A stretch of 64,000 nt of DNA. Source: Thuidium tamariscinum. Its lineage: Eukaryota > Streptophyta > Bryopsida > Hypnales > Thuidiaceae. How positions within the stretch are numbered: the first letter of the stretch is position 1; the number at the start of each line of letters is the position of its first letter. Position numbers and translations under genes: made by a program. Positions 24,030 through 35,769 of this stretch are shown in pieces. Under the pieces are notes generated by a model. The model was given only the letters and a program-made list of their open reading frames with translations, did not search any database and had not been told where the DNA came from. The stretch covers positions 2,110,501 to 2,174,500 of the forward strand of contig OX344755.2 in NCBI GenBank assembly GCA_947034885.2, written 5' to 3'.

Positions 24030-24690
24030 CAATAACTTTTGATGCATCAATCCCATAACTTTGAAATTTTTATTAGAGATACCTTACTTGATTTTAATCA
24101 GGTATCATATTTTTTGAAAATTTTAAAAATTAGTTTTATAATTAACTTTTAATTTAGCTAATTTGTCACTACTAGAGTTTCAAGGATTTTGCTACATTAA
24201 GAGTCCCCAAATTTAATGATCTAGAGCTCAAAATTTCATAGTCTATTTGCATAGTAGGGATCATATATCTACCAAAGGAAATTTGAAAATTTATTATTTT
24301 ATGTCCTCCACATGAATACAGACAAGACTTTCATTACGTGCAATTTTTGAACATTGAAGATGGTTTTTAGATCATTATTTTGGTGAAAATTAGTCATCAT
24401 CAACTATTCCCTAATGGGAAATTATTATTTTTTCAAAAAAATTATTTTCCTATTTCTTACAAATTAAAATGTTAAAATGCCTATTTTCATGAGGTTTTGC
24501 ATTTTTTCTAGTTCACCTACTTAGAGAATTTTTCTACACTTTTCCTTCTTAGGGTACCTTCTTCCTAAAGAAATATACATTAAATATATTTTTATATTTT
24601 TAAAATTTATTTTTATATTTTAAAGTACTCTCAAAAAATCATGAGTACTATGGCCAGAGTGTACAAAAATTGGTTAGTCCTTCTTGAACT
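24030..24690. repeat. Dispersed non-coding repeat, family D, copy 1
   Basis: Aligns with about 57635-58310 in the same orientation. Shared landmarks include AGCTAATTTGTCAC, TTAATGATCTA, CTACCAAAGGAAAT, ACTTAGAGAATTTT and CTAGGGTACCTTCTTC-like stretches. No coding signal; the boundaries are not defined by terminal repeats that I can see. Confidence 0.7.
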
Positions 24691-24997
24691 AATCCTTCTA
24701 CAATCTTAACAATATCTTTTTTCATTGTTAATATTCTGACTTAAATTATAAAGAAAGTTTTTGAAAGACCATTATGACCAAAGGAAGCCTTGATTCCCAA
24801 GCCAAACTATTCACACTGACTACACCATACACTACGTATCCCCATACCTAGCATTGATCAACACTCATCGCACAAAGAAAGATTCTTTTCCTTGTCACAT
24901 GTTATGTAGGAATTGGTAAGTGACATGTATTCTTGAAAGCTTACAAGGAAATGTAAGAGTATCCTCAGTCCTCCGCTCGGTTTAGAGCCATTGCAAC

Positions 24998-25283
24998 GGT
25001 ATCATCGAAATCTGAGGGCATTACAGGGCCGTTTCGGGTCTGTTCCCGAAACGGCTCCCAATGCCGCAGACCCCTGTCAGGCCGACTTTTATCGGAAAAA
25101 AAAAAAAAAAAAAAAATTGAATCCTGAAATATGAAAATAAGTCCAATTTTTTTTTTGCAAACAAAAATAAATTATTACGTGGCAGTGTCCCGACCACGTA
25201 GGATTCGAGTTCATTGGGCAGAAACTGCGTTCCCGCAGTCCGAGAACCCGCAGTCTCCTAATGCCCTCAAGTTTCTTCTAATG
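24998..25283. mobile_element. MITE, copy 2 of the 9338 family
   Basis: Shares with 9338-9618 the GGCCGTTTCGGG..TGTTCCCGAAACGGC palindrome, TCCTGAAATATGAAAA(AT)AAGTCC, and ACGTGGCA...CGACCACGT. Ends are inverted copies of CATTAGAAGAAACTTGAGGG with mismatches. Boundaries approximate. Confidence 0.7.
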
Positions 25284-25306
25284 TGATACAAATTCTTATG
25301 ATGTCC

Positions 25307-25524
25307 CACTAGTACAATCCCTTGTTTATCTAGACACGGGTTGTCTAACTTGACGATGTTTACCTAGACGTTCAATGTAGCAACTTCATGTTTTTTTGTC
25401 AACAGTGACGTCCACTGTAACATCTTCAATGACAAAAAAACATGAGGTTTCTACACTAAACGTCTAGGTAAACAGCGTCAAATTAGACAACCCATGTCTA
25501 GATAAACAAGGGATTCTTCTAGTG
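25307..25524. mobile_element. CACTA-type MITE
   Basis: Starts CACTAGTACAATCCC and ends GGGATTCTTCTAGTG, with a 3-bp duplication TCC at 25304-25306 and 25525-25527. Inverted repeats extend for about 85 bp per side (TTGTTTATCTAGACA, GTTTACCTAGACGTT), so the whole element folds into a hairpin. Confidence 0.85.
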
Positions 25525-25918
25525 TCCCCTTTTTTCAATGAGTCTCTTGACGTTTCAAGTGCCTCAATGTAGGCTTGTTATTTGCATCCTGAAACGGCTC
25601 TCCAATAGTGCGGTGGTAGGAGGTTCTTGACATGGTGGCGGAAGGGGTAGCGCAGTTTGTTATTGGAAAAGCTCTTTCCCTTTAGCGCGTTTGAGACTTT
25701 GGCGTCGCCATAAATTCGTTGATCAAGGGATGCAGAGGAGCTTAAAGGGCACAGCAAAAGATCGATTTTTGCCGTGCAAGAGTGAAAAAATGACATGCGT
25801 GGGAAGGTAACAGGAGAAGTGCCGTTAGCATTGGGGCGAGTTCTCGATGCCATTCTGAGAACCCTATAAAAGTTGCCGTTGCCATGGCGTTGAAGAGGGC
25901 GGATTGAGGATGCTCTAA

Positions 25919-27448
25919 GACACCAACTTTTTGTAGAGGATCATGCATGTTCCTATGCTTAAGTGACTTTAATAAATTGTCTTTTGATAGCAATAAATGC
26001 TTTATTTTACAAGGAGAGACATCTTGTTTTGGTAATGCCAAATGTTCTTCTGTTCTCCTTCACAATTTTAGTGAACTCATTTCAATGAATTGTATGGGTC
26101 CTATTCTTGCTTGAAATGTACAACTTCTATTCCTAAGAGCCTATTTTCAATACTTTGAAAACTCATAAAGTCTCCAAAAAATGCTATCCTAAAAGTATCA
26201 AGTGTCCTTCATTTTTACTATCAATAAGCTTCAATAATAACCGATTTATAATTTATCTATAAATGCTAGGCACAAACCCTCACATAAAAACTATAGCTGT
26301 TGTTACTATACAACAATTCATTTGATTAACGTGTCACGTCGAATTCAAATTTGAGCACAAAAGTTTCAACTTTAAAGTTGCAAAAAACAAAATATATATA
26401 TTGACAACATTTTGTGATCCCAAATTTTGTCTTGCAATTAGGTGTAACAATTCATTTCACAAAGACATTCTAGATTTGGAGATTCATTATTCCACTTAGA
26501 AATAGGAAAATATTTTTTATGTCTTGAAAAGAAATGATATTTTCAACTATTTCTTAGAATACCAACAATTCTATCAAATTAACTATCTATAAGAAAAGGA
26601 AGGATTGATGCAAGTGTTCTATAATTTTTTGAACATAGAAAACTACCATAGTTAACCCCTAAATGCCCAAGCCTATTCAAGTGTGTTTTGTCTATAAAAA
26701 ATGTGCATGGACTTGTAGTCATCCCTAGTGAAGCAAATTGATTTGTTTCCAAAATCTAACCACATAGATGTTTAAAGAGCTTGTTTATTAGTAAGTACAC
26801 AAATTTTGAGCACAAAACTCCATTGGAGTTGTGAGATTATAATGAGAGAAGAATACATTTTCTGTATTTAGTATGTTGCCTTTTCCCACAATGTTTCTCA
26901 AATTTGCATATAAATTTTTGGGGGGATTTGAACAACTACAAAAAGTGTTAGCACACTAAAATGCACTTCTAAAAAACTTAATTTCACAAGAAAAGTTATG
27001 AAATTCATTACACAATCCACTTTGCAATTGTTGAAATGCAATTATTTTTATAAGTAGAAATTGAAAATAACTCCAAATCAATAGTTGTATGTTTAAATTT
27101 TCAATGGTGAATATCATGAAAATACTTTCTTCTTTCCATTGGGACCATTTTCAAAGTAAATGGATATGTACAATTTTTTAGATCTCAAATTAAGTGAAAT
27201 TGCATAAAGCTAGGAAATGAAGTAAAATTTGGCAAGCTTTACACTTCACTTATGGTACATGTATGCCTTTGAAGACCTCTCCATAATCAAATATGTACTT
27301 TTTTCAATGAAAAATGAAAGTTTTCAATAGTTAACTCTTAAAACGGCCTGAATTTGTTTTTAAAACGGCCTAAAATTTAGAAATGGACTTGAAATTTTAG
27401 ATCAACCATATATGGTCAATTGGGAAGTTAGAGGTTAATAGAAGGCTA
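25919..27448. other. AT-rich intergenic DNA with one orphan TTAA end
   Basis: A single TTAACCCCTAAATGCCC at 26652 resembles the ends of the TTAA-bounded elements, but I could not find its partner. Nothing else recognised. Confidence 0.45.
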
Positions 27449-28396
27449 TTAACCCCTAAAGGTTTTTGACTATGTTTTCTCCAAAACTGCTCCAAAACTG
27501 TCATTTCTAGAACAACTATCAAATTTATGGAAAAAAGATTTTGAGGAATAATGTAATTGTAGGATCTTTAAGTTCATTGGTTTGAAAGCATGTAGAAAAA
27601 ATTCAGAAAATTCCGCCATGTAAATTGCAAGATATTAGTGTTTGAAGCTATAAAAATCCTTTTTTTACCACTATGGAAATTTGGGCAGATGCACTTCAAA
27701 GGGTCACATTTGTATCAAAAAATGTTCAAAATGATTTTAACTCTTTGAATTCATTCTTCAAGTCAAGTTGGCTACATGCTTGAAAATTTTCAAATCATTT
27801 GGAATTGTACAACATGTACAAAAAAAAAAGTAAGTAGAAAGAAGTAGAGAATGATTCAAAATATTAAATTGTTAACAATTAATTTATTAAATTAAAAAAT
27901 GCCAATCCCAATGGTTGTAATGTTGTAATAAACAAACTACATCCAATGTTTTCTGTTTTTTTTAATATCAAAAATTGAATTAAATAAAGGACTTTCAAAT
28001 TTATTTTAGAGTAGACATTCTATAACTTCCTACAAACTATCTACAAACTAAAACTCCTCATAACTTTCATCTCATTAATCCAAATGGCATGATTCAAAGC
28101 TTCCCATGTCTATATAAATCTAATGAATCAATTTCAAATTTTTATTTCCTAAGAAAATGTTTTTTGAAGAAGTGTTTTTTCCACCTGGGTTGCCCGCTGA
28201 ATAGAGAAAATCACATATCATGCAATAACTTCTAACCATGTAGTCAAAAGTTATGAAAATTGGTGGGCCTTAAAGATACTCCTTGGATGCATGTTTTGTG
28301 AAAATTTCAAAGAAAAAGAAGAAAAAATCCATCCGTAGTAAGCTGCCCAAAATTGCTATGTTGCCAAAAAATGCAACTTGGTCCTTTAGGAGTTAA
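27449..28396. mobile_element. TTAA-bounded element, family C copy 1
   Basis: Starts TTAACCCCTAAAGG and ends CCTTTAGGAGTTAA, inverted ends inside TTAA. About 948 bp, AT-rich, no ORF. The last 220 bp align with 58,900-59,104, which also ends CCTTTAGGGGTTAA, supporting a real right terminus. Confidence 0.6.
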
Positions 28397-30126
28397 AAAC
28401 TAAATTGTTACCATTGAATGTGTTCCATAGATTGGTCACAATGATGATGGTGCTTCTGATGTGGTAATCTTCCTCCTACTTGATGGCAATGATAATGGTG
28501 TGAAAACAAGCTTTTATACACTTTATAACAATGAAAATGTGCCTATTGAATTTATAGGTTGATTGGCAAAAAGTTTTCTATTTTTAGAAAGAAATAAAAG
28601 GACTTTGGAGAATCTTCACATAGGACAGAAAACTAGAATTCAAGGTTGACATTGAAGTGTCAAATGTTACCAATTTTGACACTTTGCATCATATAGATTT
28701 TATAACCATTTGCCAAGTTCATTTTAATGTTTCCCTCATGTGTATGTGTCCCAAAAAATTCCCATTCAAATCCAAAATGGAAAAAGGCTAACAAACCCTC
28801 TCTAAAAATTAAAATTTATATATCCATTGATGAGTTGTTTTGTACATTAGCTTAGAAGAATTAAAAAATAAGATAGTGCAAGTAGTGATGTATGTTTACT
28901 ATTTTGGATACTATCTTAGGCACTCTACATTGTTGAAATTTTTTGCAAACAATATTTTTAATTGAGAAGTTTGAAATAGTTATTACATTTAATTTGTACT
29001 GCAAGAGTGATAGTAAATTTACTTTTTGCCTACATTCTCTCTTATATTCTATAAATATTTTTGTTTTTATATATATTTTTAAAATTCTTCCTCATGGGTT
29101 GTAAAATGATTAGTGTGTGTACAAAAAAAAGTTGTCTTCAATATATCATAGTTAGTTTCTAAATTTGTGTCTTCTCTAAATCCCGTCTATACAAGTAGAT
29201 CAAGTAGTATACAAACAAATATTTTTCAATAAAATTTGAAAGCCAAAAATTGAAAATTATTTCAAACATGAATTATAAATTGGATATGTGTGATTTTTAC
29301 AAGAAATAATTTCCTTTTAGTTTAGAAAATAAAGTTCTAATCATAGTGATTTTTGAAGATTTTTATGATATTTATTTATTGAAGTTGTACGTGAACTAAA
29401 AGAAATTATTGTTTTGAGACTAGAGTTAAATGTACACTTTGAATTATAATATTTACAAAGCAAAGTCTTCAAAATTTATATCATGAAAATGTTAAAGAAA
29501 TAATACAAGAATCTTCAAAAAAATCAACAAATAAAAAAAGAATTGTGCACTTTGGATTTATTTGCATTCATTCATTGTTTGGAATTGAACATTTAGTCTT
29601 TAAGGGATTAAGGACAATAAGACAATCCAAATTTTCAAAATTGTAAAGATGAATTATGAAATGCAATTTAGAGAAATAATTTCATGATGAATTTCAAACA
29701 AAGTTTGTTAAATGTAATCCATAGATCATATTGACATGGCCAATCGATAATATATAATAAAATTTGAATCCAACCAAAAATTGACAACTCTTCTTTAAAA
29801 TGACTATAGATTGAAAGTATAATTTTCATAAGAATTTTTTTCTTAAATTCAAAATGTTAAGTTTTAATTATAGTAATTTTCTAAGGTTTTCATTTTATTT
29901 ATTTATTTATTTCAAGCCATTTTTTAGAGGGTCATTTTTTGAAATTCCTAACATCCTTTAGCATTTTTGTAGATTTCTTAATGCTATGCATTCCCACTTG
30001 ATAAATTTTATTGCCTATGAAAATTTCAAAATAAAAAACAATATGCCACCTATACCTTACTTTATGCTAGGCTATTTGTTTGTTTGTTTTGTTAGTTACA
30101 TTGAGATTTCCCCAATGATGTGTCCT
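28397..30126. other. Very AT-rich intergenic DNA, nothing recognised
   Basis: No coding signal; a short (TTTA)n tract lies near 29893-29912. Confidence 0.55.
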
Positions 30127-31122
30127 TTAACCCTTGAACGCCAAACCTATTACCATTGTTTTCAAGCCCCCATGCCGAAGACTCACTTTGTTGCCATTTT
30201 GGGACTAGATAATTTATATATGAAAATTTTTATATTTATTTTTCAGAGATGAAGTTACATCTCTACTATACTTTCAAAAAAATTTAGATTTTTTTGAGGA
30301 AAATTGATTTTTTTGAGAATTTATGAAGAATTTATGAAGAAAAATCATATCAAATAGAAATTATCTCAAAAAATCTGAAAATTTCACCATGTGTACATTT
30401 CAGTGGCAAACATCATGGTATAAACTCAATCTCCATGTCACTTTGTAATTTCAATCTAAAAGACATTGAAAATATATCCAAAGTTCAAATAGCATTAAAA
30501 TATTCAAAACTATTATTTTTTTTAAAAAAATCAGTTAAAGAGGAAACTAATATAGATGATCTTCATTTTGATAGTTGGCCTCAAACTCAAAAAATATTGT
30601 GTTTTTGGTAAAATTTTAGATTTAGAGCAAGGAGCAACAACTTCCCAAAATACATTGAAAGAAGGATATTTTGTCATCTATTTTTTTTTAATTTCTTATT
30701 CACATGAAGAGAAACACTCACAAGACTACAAAATGAATTAGGTACTCTTCATAATCCTTGGTGAATGGTTCTCCATTTGTTCAAAAAAAATAATAATAAT
30801 CCTTGGTGAAAGGTCAAGCAACAAGAAATGGATGAAAAATTCCTAACAATCTCTCCACTACAAGAGAATGGGGTCTTTTAAGTAGTGTCCTAGACATCAT
30901 GTCTTTTAAGTAATGTCTTTTAATGCGTCTTTTAAGTAAAATTTTACTAAAAAGACTGTCTTTTCAATAAAAATTTACTTAAAAGACACATTAAAAGACA
31001 TTACTTAAAAGACATGATGTCAAGGACACTACTTAAAAGACCCCATTCTCTTGTAGTGCTCTAAATCTATTGCTAAGTCATCCAAGCGCCACGAAATGGA
31101 GTCGCTAGCACTCCAGGGTCAA
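30127..31122. mobile_element. TTAA-bounded element, family A copy 2
   Basis: Starts TTAACCCTTGAACGCC at 30127 and ends ...GCACTCCAGGGTCAA, with the last TTAA decayed to TCAA. Homologous to 14001-15047. It lacks the Harbinger MITE of copy 1 and instead carries a CACTA MITE at 30856-31058. The two open frames in it (29986-30252, 30556-30741) are unconvincing. Confidence 0.65.
30856..31058. mobile_element. CACTA-type hairpin MITE
   Basis: Begins CACTACAAGAGAATGG and ends CCATTCTCTTGTAGTG; CTC is duplicated at 30853-30855 and 31059-31061. Nearly the whole 203 bp is one hairpin, with TCTTTTAAGTA units repeated in each arm. The sister element near 14,970 lacks the insertion. Confidence 0.93.
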
Positions 31123-31178
31123 TCACAATTTTAGTACCATCAGAAGGCCCTTAGTAAGGAGGGGCGCACCAGCTCTAC

Positions 31179-31407
31179 TTAACCCTTAAGCGTCTCAATC
31201 CTTTTTTGAATTTTTGCACATTTTTGCTTACAACTTTGTACAAATATATCATTTTCCAAATTTTAATGAATTTGATCATTAAAGAAGATTGTCTTTTCTA
31301 GATTCAAATATTACATTTGACAAATGAGAGGTTAGTTGGATGAAATAGGGCCTTGAAGCCCTCTATTCATCATCCAGAATATGGACGTTAGCTCACTTCA
31401 GGGCTAA
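31179..31407. mobile_element. TTAA-bounded MITE, family B copy 1
   Basis: Starts TTAACCCTTAAGCGTCTC and ends TCACTTCAGGGCTAA (last TTAA decayed to CTAA). 229 bp, closely similar over its length to 55177-55406 (TCAATCCTTTTTTGAAT, GCCTTGAAGCCCTCT, GAATATGGACGT). Confidence 0.75.
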
Positions 31408-31581
31408 TGATGTTTGGGCTAATGGTGCAAAAATTATGAATTTCTGAATTATTTTATGAAATTAAAAATTAAAAAACTACTTTTATTATTTATTTTGGCA
31501 ACGTTACAGGGCACCCTAATTACAATGAACGAGTGAAAGAATATTCTCTGCGAACCATTTATCTCAATTAGTGAATAACCC

Positions 31582-31988
31582 AGTGTAACATTATTCAAAT
31601 ATGGAGTCGTATTTCAACACAGATTTACAGCATGGTCCCCCTTCATGCCAATCTTCTACTTAAATTATTCTCATAACCTTCACTGAATGTTGAATTTTCA
31701 GAACCAGACAACAATATCTTCAAAATATTATACCTTTAGGATCGAATTTTACCGCAGGGAACTTCCCGAGTGTAACATTATTCAACAATGGAGTCAAGGA
31801 GTTTCGTAAGTCCATGTAAAAACAAGATAATTAAGTTGACTCAAATTTCAACAAAGATTATGACATGGTCCCACTTTATGCCGATCTTCTCCTAACCTTC
31901 ACTGTATGTTGAATTTTCAGCACCTGGCAGCAATATCTTCAAAATATTCTACCTCTAAGATTGAATTGTATCGTGGGGAACTTCCACC
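31582..31988. repeat. Imperfect tandem duplication, period about 187 bp
   Basis: AGTGTAACATTATTCAA...CATGGTCCC...TTCACTG.ATGTTGAATTTTCAG...GGGAACTTCC occurs at 31582 and again at 31769, the second unit carrying about 30 extra bp. It lies downstream of the DUF1218 gene, outside or at the far end of its 3' UTR. Confidence 0.75.
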
Positions 31989-32419
31989 CTCTAATAACCA
32001 AATATCATAGTAACAACAGAAAGCTGACATGAAAGAAGTACTGATTCATGCTATCAGATGGTCTAGTTCAAGTTCAATATTACATTATCAAAAATCTGAC
32101 AGAACATTCCGTCTACGATCTAGAAGCTCAAACCGATAGCTCAGGGACAGCTGAAGGAATCTTCATGGGCAACTGATGAAAATAGCTGCTATCACAGTAG
32201 CGGAAACTACCTAAGCTCATTTCCTAGCAACCATGTGCTTAGCCCCCGATCTCGCATATTCTTCGTGTATTCAGACACTTCGGGCAGAACCCTTTTTGTC
32301 TACATAAAAATCTGGCAAGCAGAATCACACTTGTCGGACACGTAGAGAATGTGTGAGTTCCTGCACTTGCTCAAATGTGGAAATGGCTATGGAAAAACAA
32401 AGGGACATGAAGGGGAACC

Positions 32420-34525
32420 TCAGTTGTAGGCCGTCATGCCAATGGTAGGACCGTCATGCTCGCTGTAGGGATCCGCTTCTCCTCGGTAGGAAGCCCATTG
32501 CTGTTCTTTGGTGCGCGCCCCAGCTCGTAAGACGTAGTACAGAACACTGGAAAGTATTGCTAAAAAAGAGAAGGCAACCCCTACAGCAAAAATGGCTTTC
32601 TTCACGTTTTTGCAGAAGGCGTCATCCACACTGTACACTCCTCGGTCTAATTGCCCGATAGTTCGGGTATTGTTCAAGATTGCACCCGTAAGCAGAAAGA
32701 TCTCAGCAATGATGAAGCTCAGCCTGCAATATCCAAGCCAACCTGAGATGTGTGTGCCCAAGAACCTAATTGCTGCAAAATTTCTTTTCACATTCTAAAA
32801 CAAACCAAGTAGCAAATCAGCTAATTGCAAGTGTCTGCATCTCAAACAGAAACGTCGAATATCCATCTGTCTGTACGTCGAAATATCCATATTTTCCATA
32901 TGACCATCAGTGCAATCCTCTGCACAAACCTCAATGATTGGAAATTTCAAAAGACTGTTTAGATATTATAGAATTTGCCACTTGATCTAAAACTGCATAC
33001 GACAATTCTACTTGACATAAGAAACTTTTCCTTTGGATGGATTGGGAGCCAATGAACTGCTATTGTTTTTCTTATCACTGATCTCATATTCATTGGACAC
33101 CATAACTTTCTACACTTCCAAACAATAGCTTGCTCTCCCCTTGGGGTAGAGACAGTAAAATGCACGGACAATTTCAAGAGGGGCGTACCATGAGAAGATA
33201 AGCAGCAAAACTGCACATACTCGTCCAAACCCACGCTTGTAAGTCACTTTTCCACAGCAGAAGCAACTTGTAGCGATACTGATCACCAATTGGCCTATTA
33301 GAAGAAAAACAAATGCCGAGGCCGCTAGCCCGGTAGCCGTGTCTTTCGTGTACTGGCAGGCGAGATATCCAGGGGCAGCATATTGTGGTGTCCCCTGGAA
33401 CAGCAATGATTAAATTAAGAGTCAGCAACCGTAAACGAGAATCGCGAGTAGTCTGGTTCTTTTTTTCAGCTTGATAGTTCCCAAAGTAAACCCCATATTG
33501 ATCACTAGCTACGGGAATACAGGAATAAGACTAAACCCGTGAGGAGCCTACATTGATCACTGTCACCAACAGTAACTCATCAATTCATAAACTTTTTGGA
33601 CTTGTTAGCAAGAGTTGTAAGCATGAATTCACTAAATGGATCCGACTACTGGCCCTTGAACGAAAATTATGGGGTTGGCTACTGTCACTAATAGCGTTCT
33701 ACAACCTTCCACTTTGAGATTGTATAAGAAATCCATAGATATGATGAAATAATTGACCAAAAACAGTTTTAGCTCTTATACACAAAGTGCTCTCTCAACA
33801 GCTCTCCACTGATCTCCCAAAATCGCGCTTCATAACACGTTGATATGCTTAAGGTGGCGAAAATAGTCTCCAACACCTTAAGTACTTTCCATCATGCATA
33901 CACTCATCCGATCAGGTCAGTTTCTCTTTCACATCTATTGAGTGCAAGAATCCAATATTGAAAACAAGGATCTTTGAGTTCCTAACCCTGATATAAAGAC
34001 ATAGACTACACTGATTTAACCTATAAGTGGAATTAATGTCACTACCAAATTTTTTTTTTTTTTTTTTGTGGAACTTAGTGTAATACAGTCCTATTTTCAC
34101 TTGCAATCGTTAAAAATATTGTCACTTTGATAAATAAGCATCACACACACTGATAGGATAAATCAGAGTACTAGAATTAGTTTTATACTACCTAAATTTA
34201 TTATAGCTCTAGTTCAAAACCTACCGATTGGCATTACCAATACCATCGCCACTAACGACAGCCAACATCATCATTAGGACAACGAGTGAATTCGACTGAA
34301 GCAACCTACCCGCATGAGAGTGCAGACCAAAAAAGATCTCAAACTAAACTTTCTTAATAAGAAACGCAAGCAAATATCAAGCATCCAAATAAACAGAAAC
34401 AAAGAAACAGAGTATCCATCCGAACTAACCTTACTCCGCTTCGCCAAGGCGCCACACGCAAGCCCGAACGCAAGCACATCGAAGAACAAAGCTACGCCCA
34501 GCACGGGCACTGAAAATTTCGCCAT
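32420..34525 (-). CDS. DUF1218 four-helix membrane protein
   Basis: Three exons, 34430-34525, 33189-33394 and 32420-32723, join in frame to 201 residues. Seen: an N-terminal hydrophobic segment (FSVPVLGVALFFDVLAFGLA), a Cys-containing loop with LACQYTKDTATGLA, a second helix ending before SCFCCG, a third formed across the exon 2/3 junction (LLLIFSW then LSFIIAEIFLL), a Cys-containing loop (DAFCKNVKKA), a fourth helix (IFAVGVAFSFLAILSSVLYY) and a hydrophilic C-tail. This layout and the CxCC and AExxLL motifs fit plant DUF1218 proteins, whose described members affect lignin, vascular patterning or leaf symmetry; the exact role here cannot be told. The third exon's own first ATG would give a protein lacking helices 1 and 2 and is rejected. 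Intron 1 (1035 bp) has a poly-T run near 34051. Confidence 0.85.
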
Positions 34526-35713
34526 GTCGCCACCACCTCGTGCACTCTTAAGAACTCAAGAACAAGAAACTCCCGGATAGCCCTAACTCTCTCTCACCAA
34601 TTCCTCTAAAACAATGCAACTCCAAAACTATTCTCACAATGCACCTCTCAGGGTTCTACTTCGATCCCGTCCACAAGCTGACCAGTACAAACCTACACTT
34701 CGTCTTTCCACAAAGTGGAGCTCCGTTCGCTTGGCTTAAGCTACTACGGAGTAAAAAGTTAGGGAAGCATGAAAAACGAAAGAGGAATACGAGCAACAGC
34801 AAATGTGGGGGGTGCGGGACGTCGGAAACCACAAAGAGCTTTCACTGAACTATTATTAACCCTTTTCGAAGCTGAAAAAAGCAAGATCTAGACTGCTGGA
34901 GCATCATTGCTTCATTATTGTTCGGGATAGACGAAGGGGACGGCAAATGGGAGCCGAAGAATGGGTGAAGCGGAGGAGGAGAGAGCAGCAACAATGATTG
35001 ATGAAGAAGAGCAAGGGCAGCGAGGGGAAAGGGACACAGCACCGGGGAAGGGGTCCGGACTCCAGAACAGGTATCTTGCGCTTGAGGTACATGTGAGTGG
35101 AATCTACCGTTTTTGGTTAGTTATCTATGGGTTTGTCCTCGTACTCATGTTCAGTATGACAGTACCGTACTGTACTGGCGCTGGAATTATTGATTTTCTA
35201 CTCAAAATAAAAAACAAAAATTTTACAAATCATTCTTGAACTTCAAATCATAGAAATTGTTTGCTTCCCACGAATCAAGGTTGTTTTTCACTTTAGAGAA
35301 TTTTGAATGCAAGTGTACTAAAAAATTGTGGATCATTGTAAGATAAAGTTGAGGTAGGTTTTTTATTTTGGCTTTTAGACAAATGGTGATGTGGCCTTCC
35401 TTTCAAAAAGGTTTTTAATTGATTGGGTCCTTAACTGAGGGGGTTTTAATTGATAGAAGGAGGTCAATTTTGAGTACACAATTTTGAATATGTAATTTTT
35501 GTATGCAATTTTGGCTTTGCATGACAAATGAAATGAGGTTTTAGAAGCATTTTGGTAGCAATAAAGAAGGCTATGATTATAGTCTAGCATTTTTTTTTCA
35601 CATTTACCCTCTTTTTTTTCTTTAGACTTGAAGCTGCCCATTTGTTTTTTTTAGGAAATTGGGCATTCAATTGCCTAAAAAAGCCCTAGATTGAGGCACT
35701 CATAACTGATCAT
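34526..35713. other. DUF1218 5' flank and AT-rich DNA
   Basis: 34,526-35,090 is moderate-GC and probably includes the promoter. A plus-strand frame at 34961-35239 begins acidic (GEAEEERAATMIDEEEQGQ) and ends in low-complexity sequence; a divergent first exon is possible but unsupported. Confidence 0.4.
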
Positions 35714-35769
35714 TTAACCCCTCAACGCCCAAGCAGCAAAAATATCACCTTCCACAATTTTTCAATATA

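Larger units (their letters stand above)
24957..25915. mobile_element. PIF/Harbinger-like non-autonomous element carrying two other MITEs
   Basis: Ends GAGTATCCTCAGTCC and GGATTGAGGATGCTC, with TAA on both sides (24954-24956 and 25916-25918). 959 bp in all, about half of it taken up by the elements at 24998-25283 and 25307-25524. The overlapping minus-strand frames at 25578-26041 run across the element end and are not thought to be genes. Confidence 0.8.

Noticed and set aside
34961-35239. Possible divergent gene starting MGEAEEERAATM
   Set aside because: Only the first 40 residues look protein-like and the rest is low-complexity; no splice partner could be shown.
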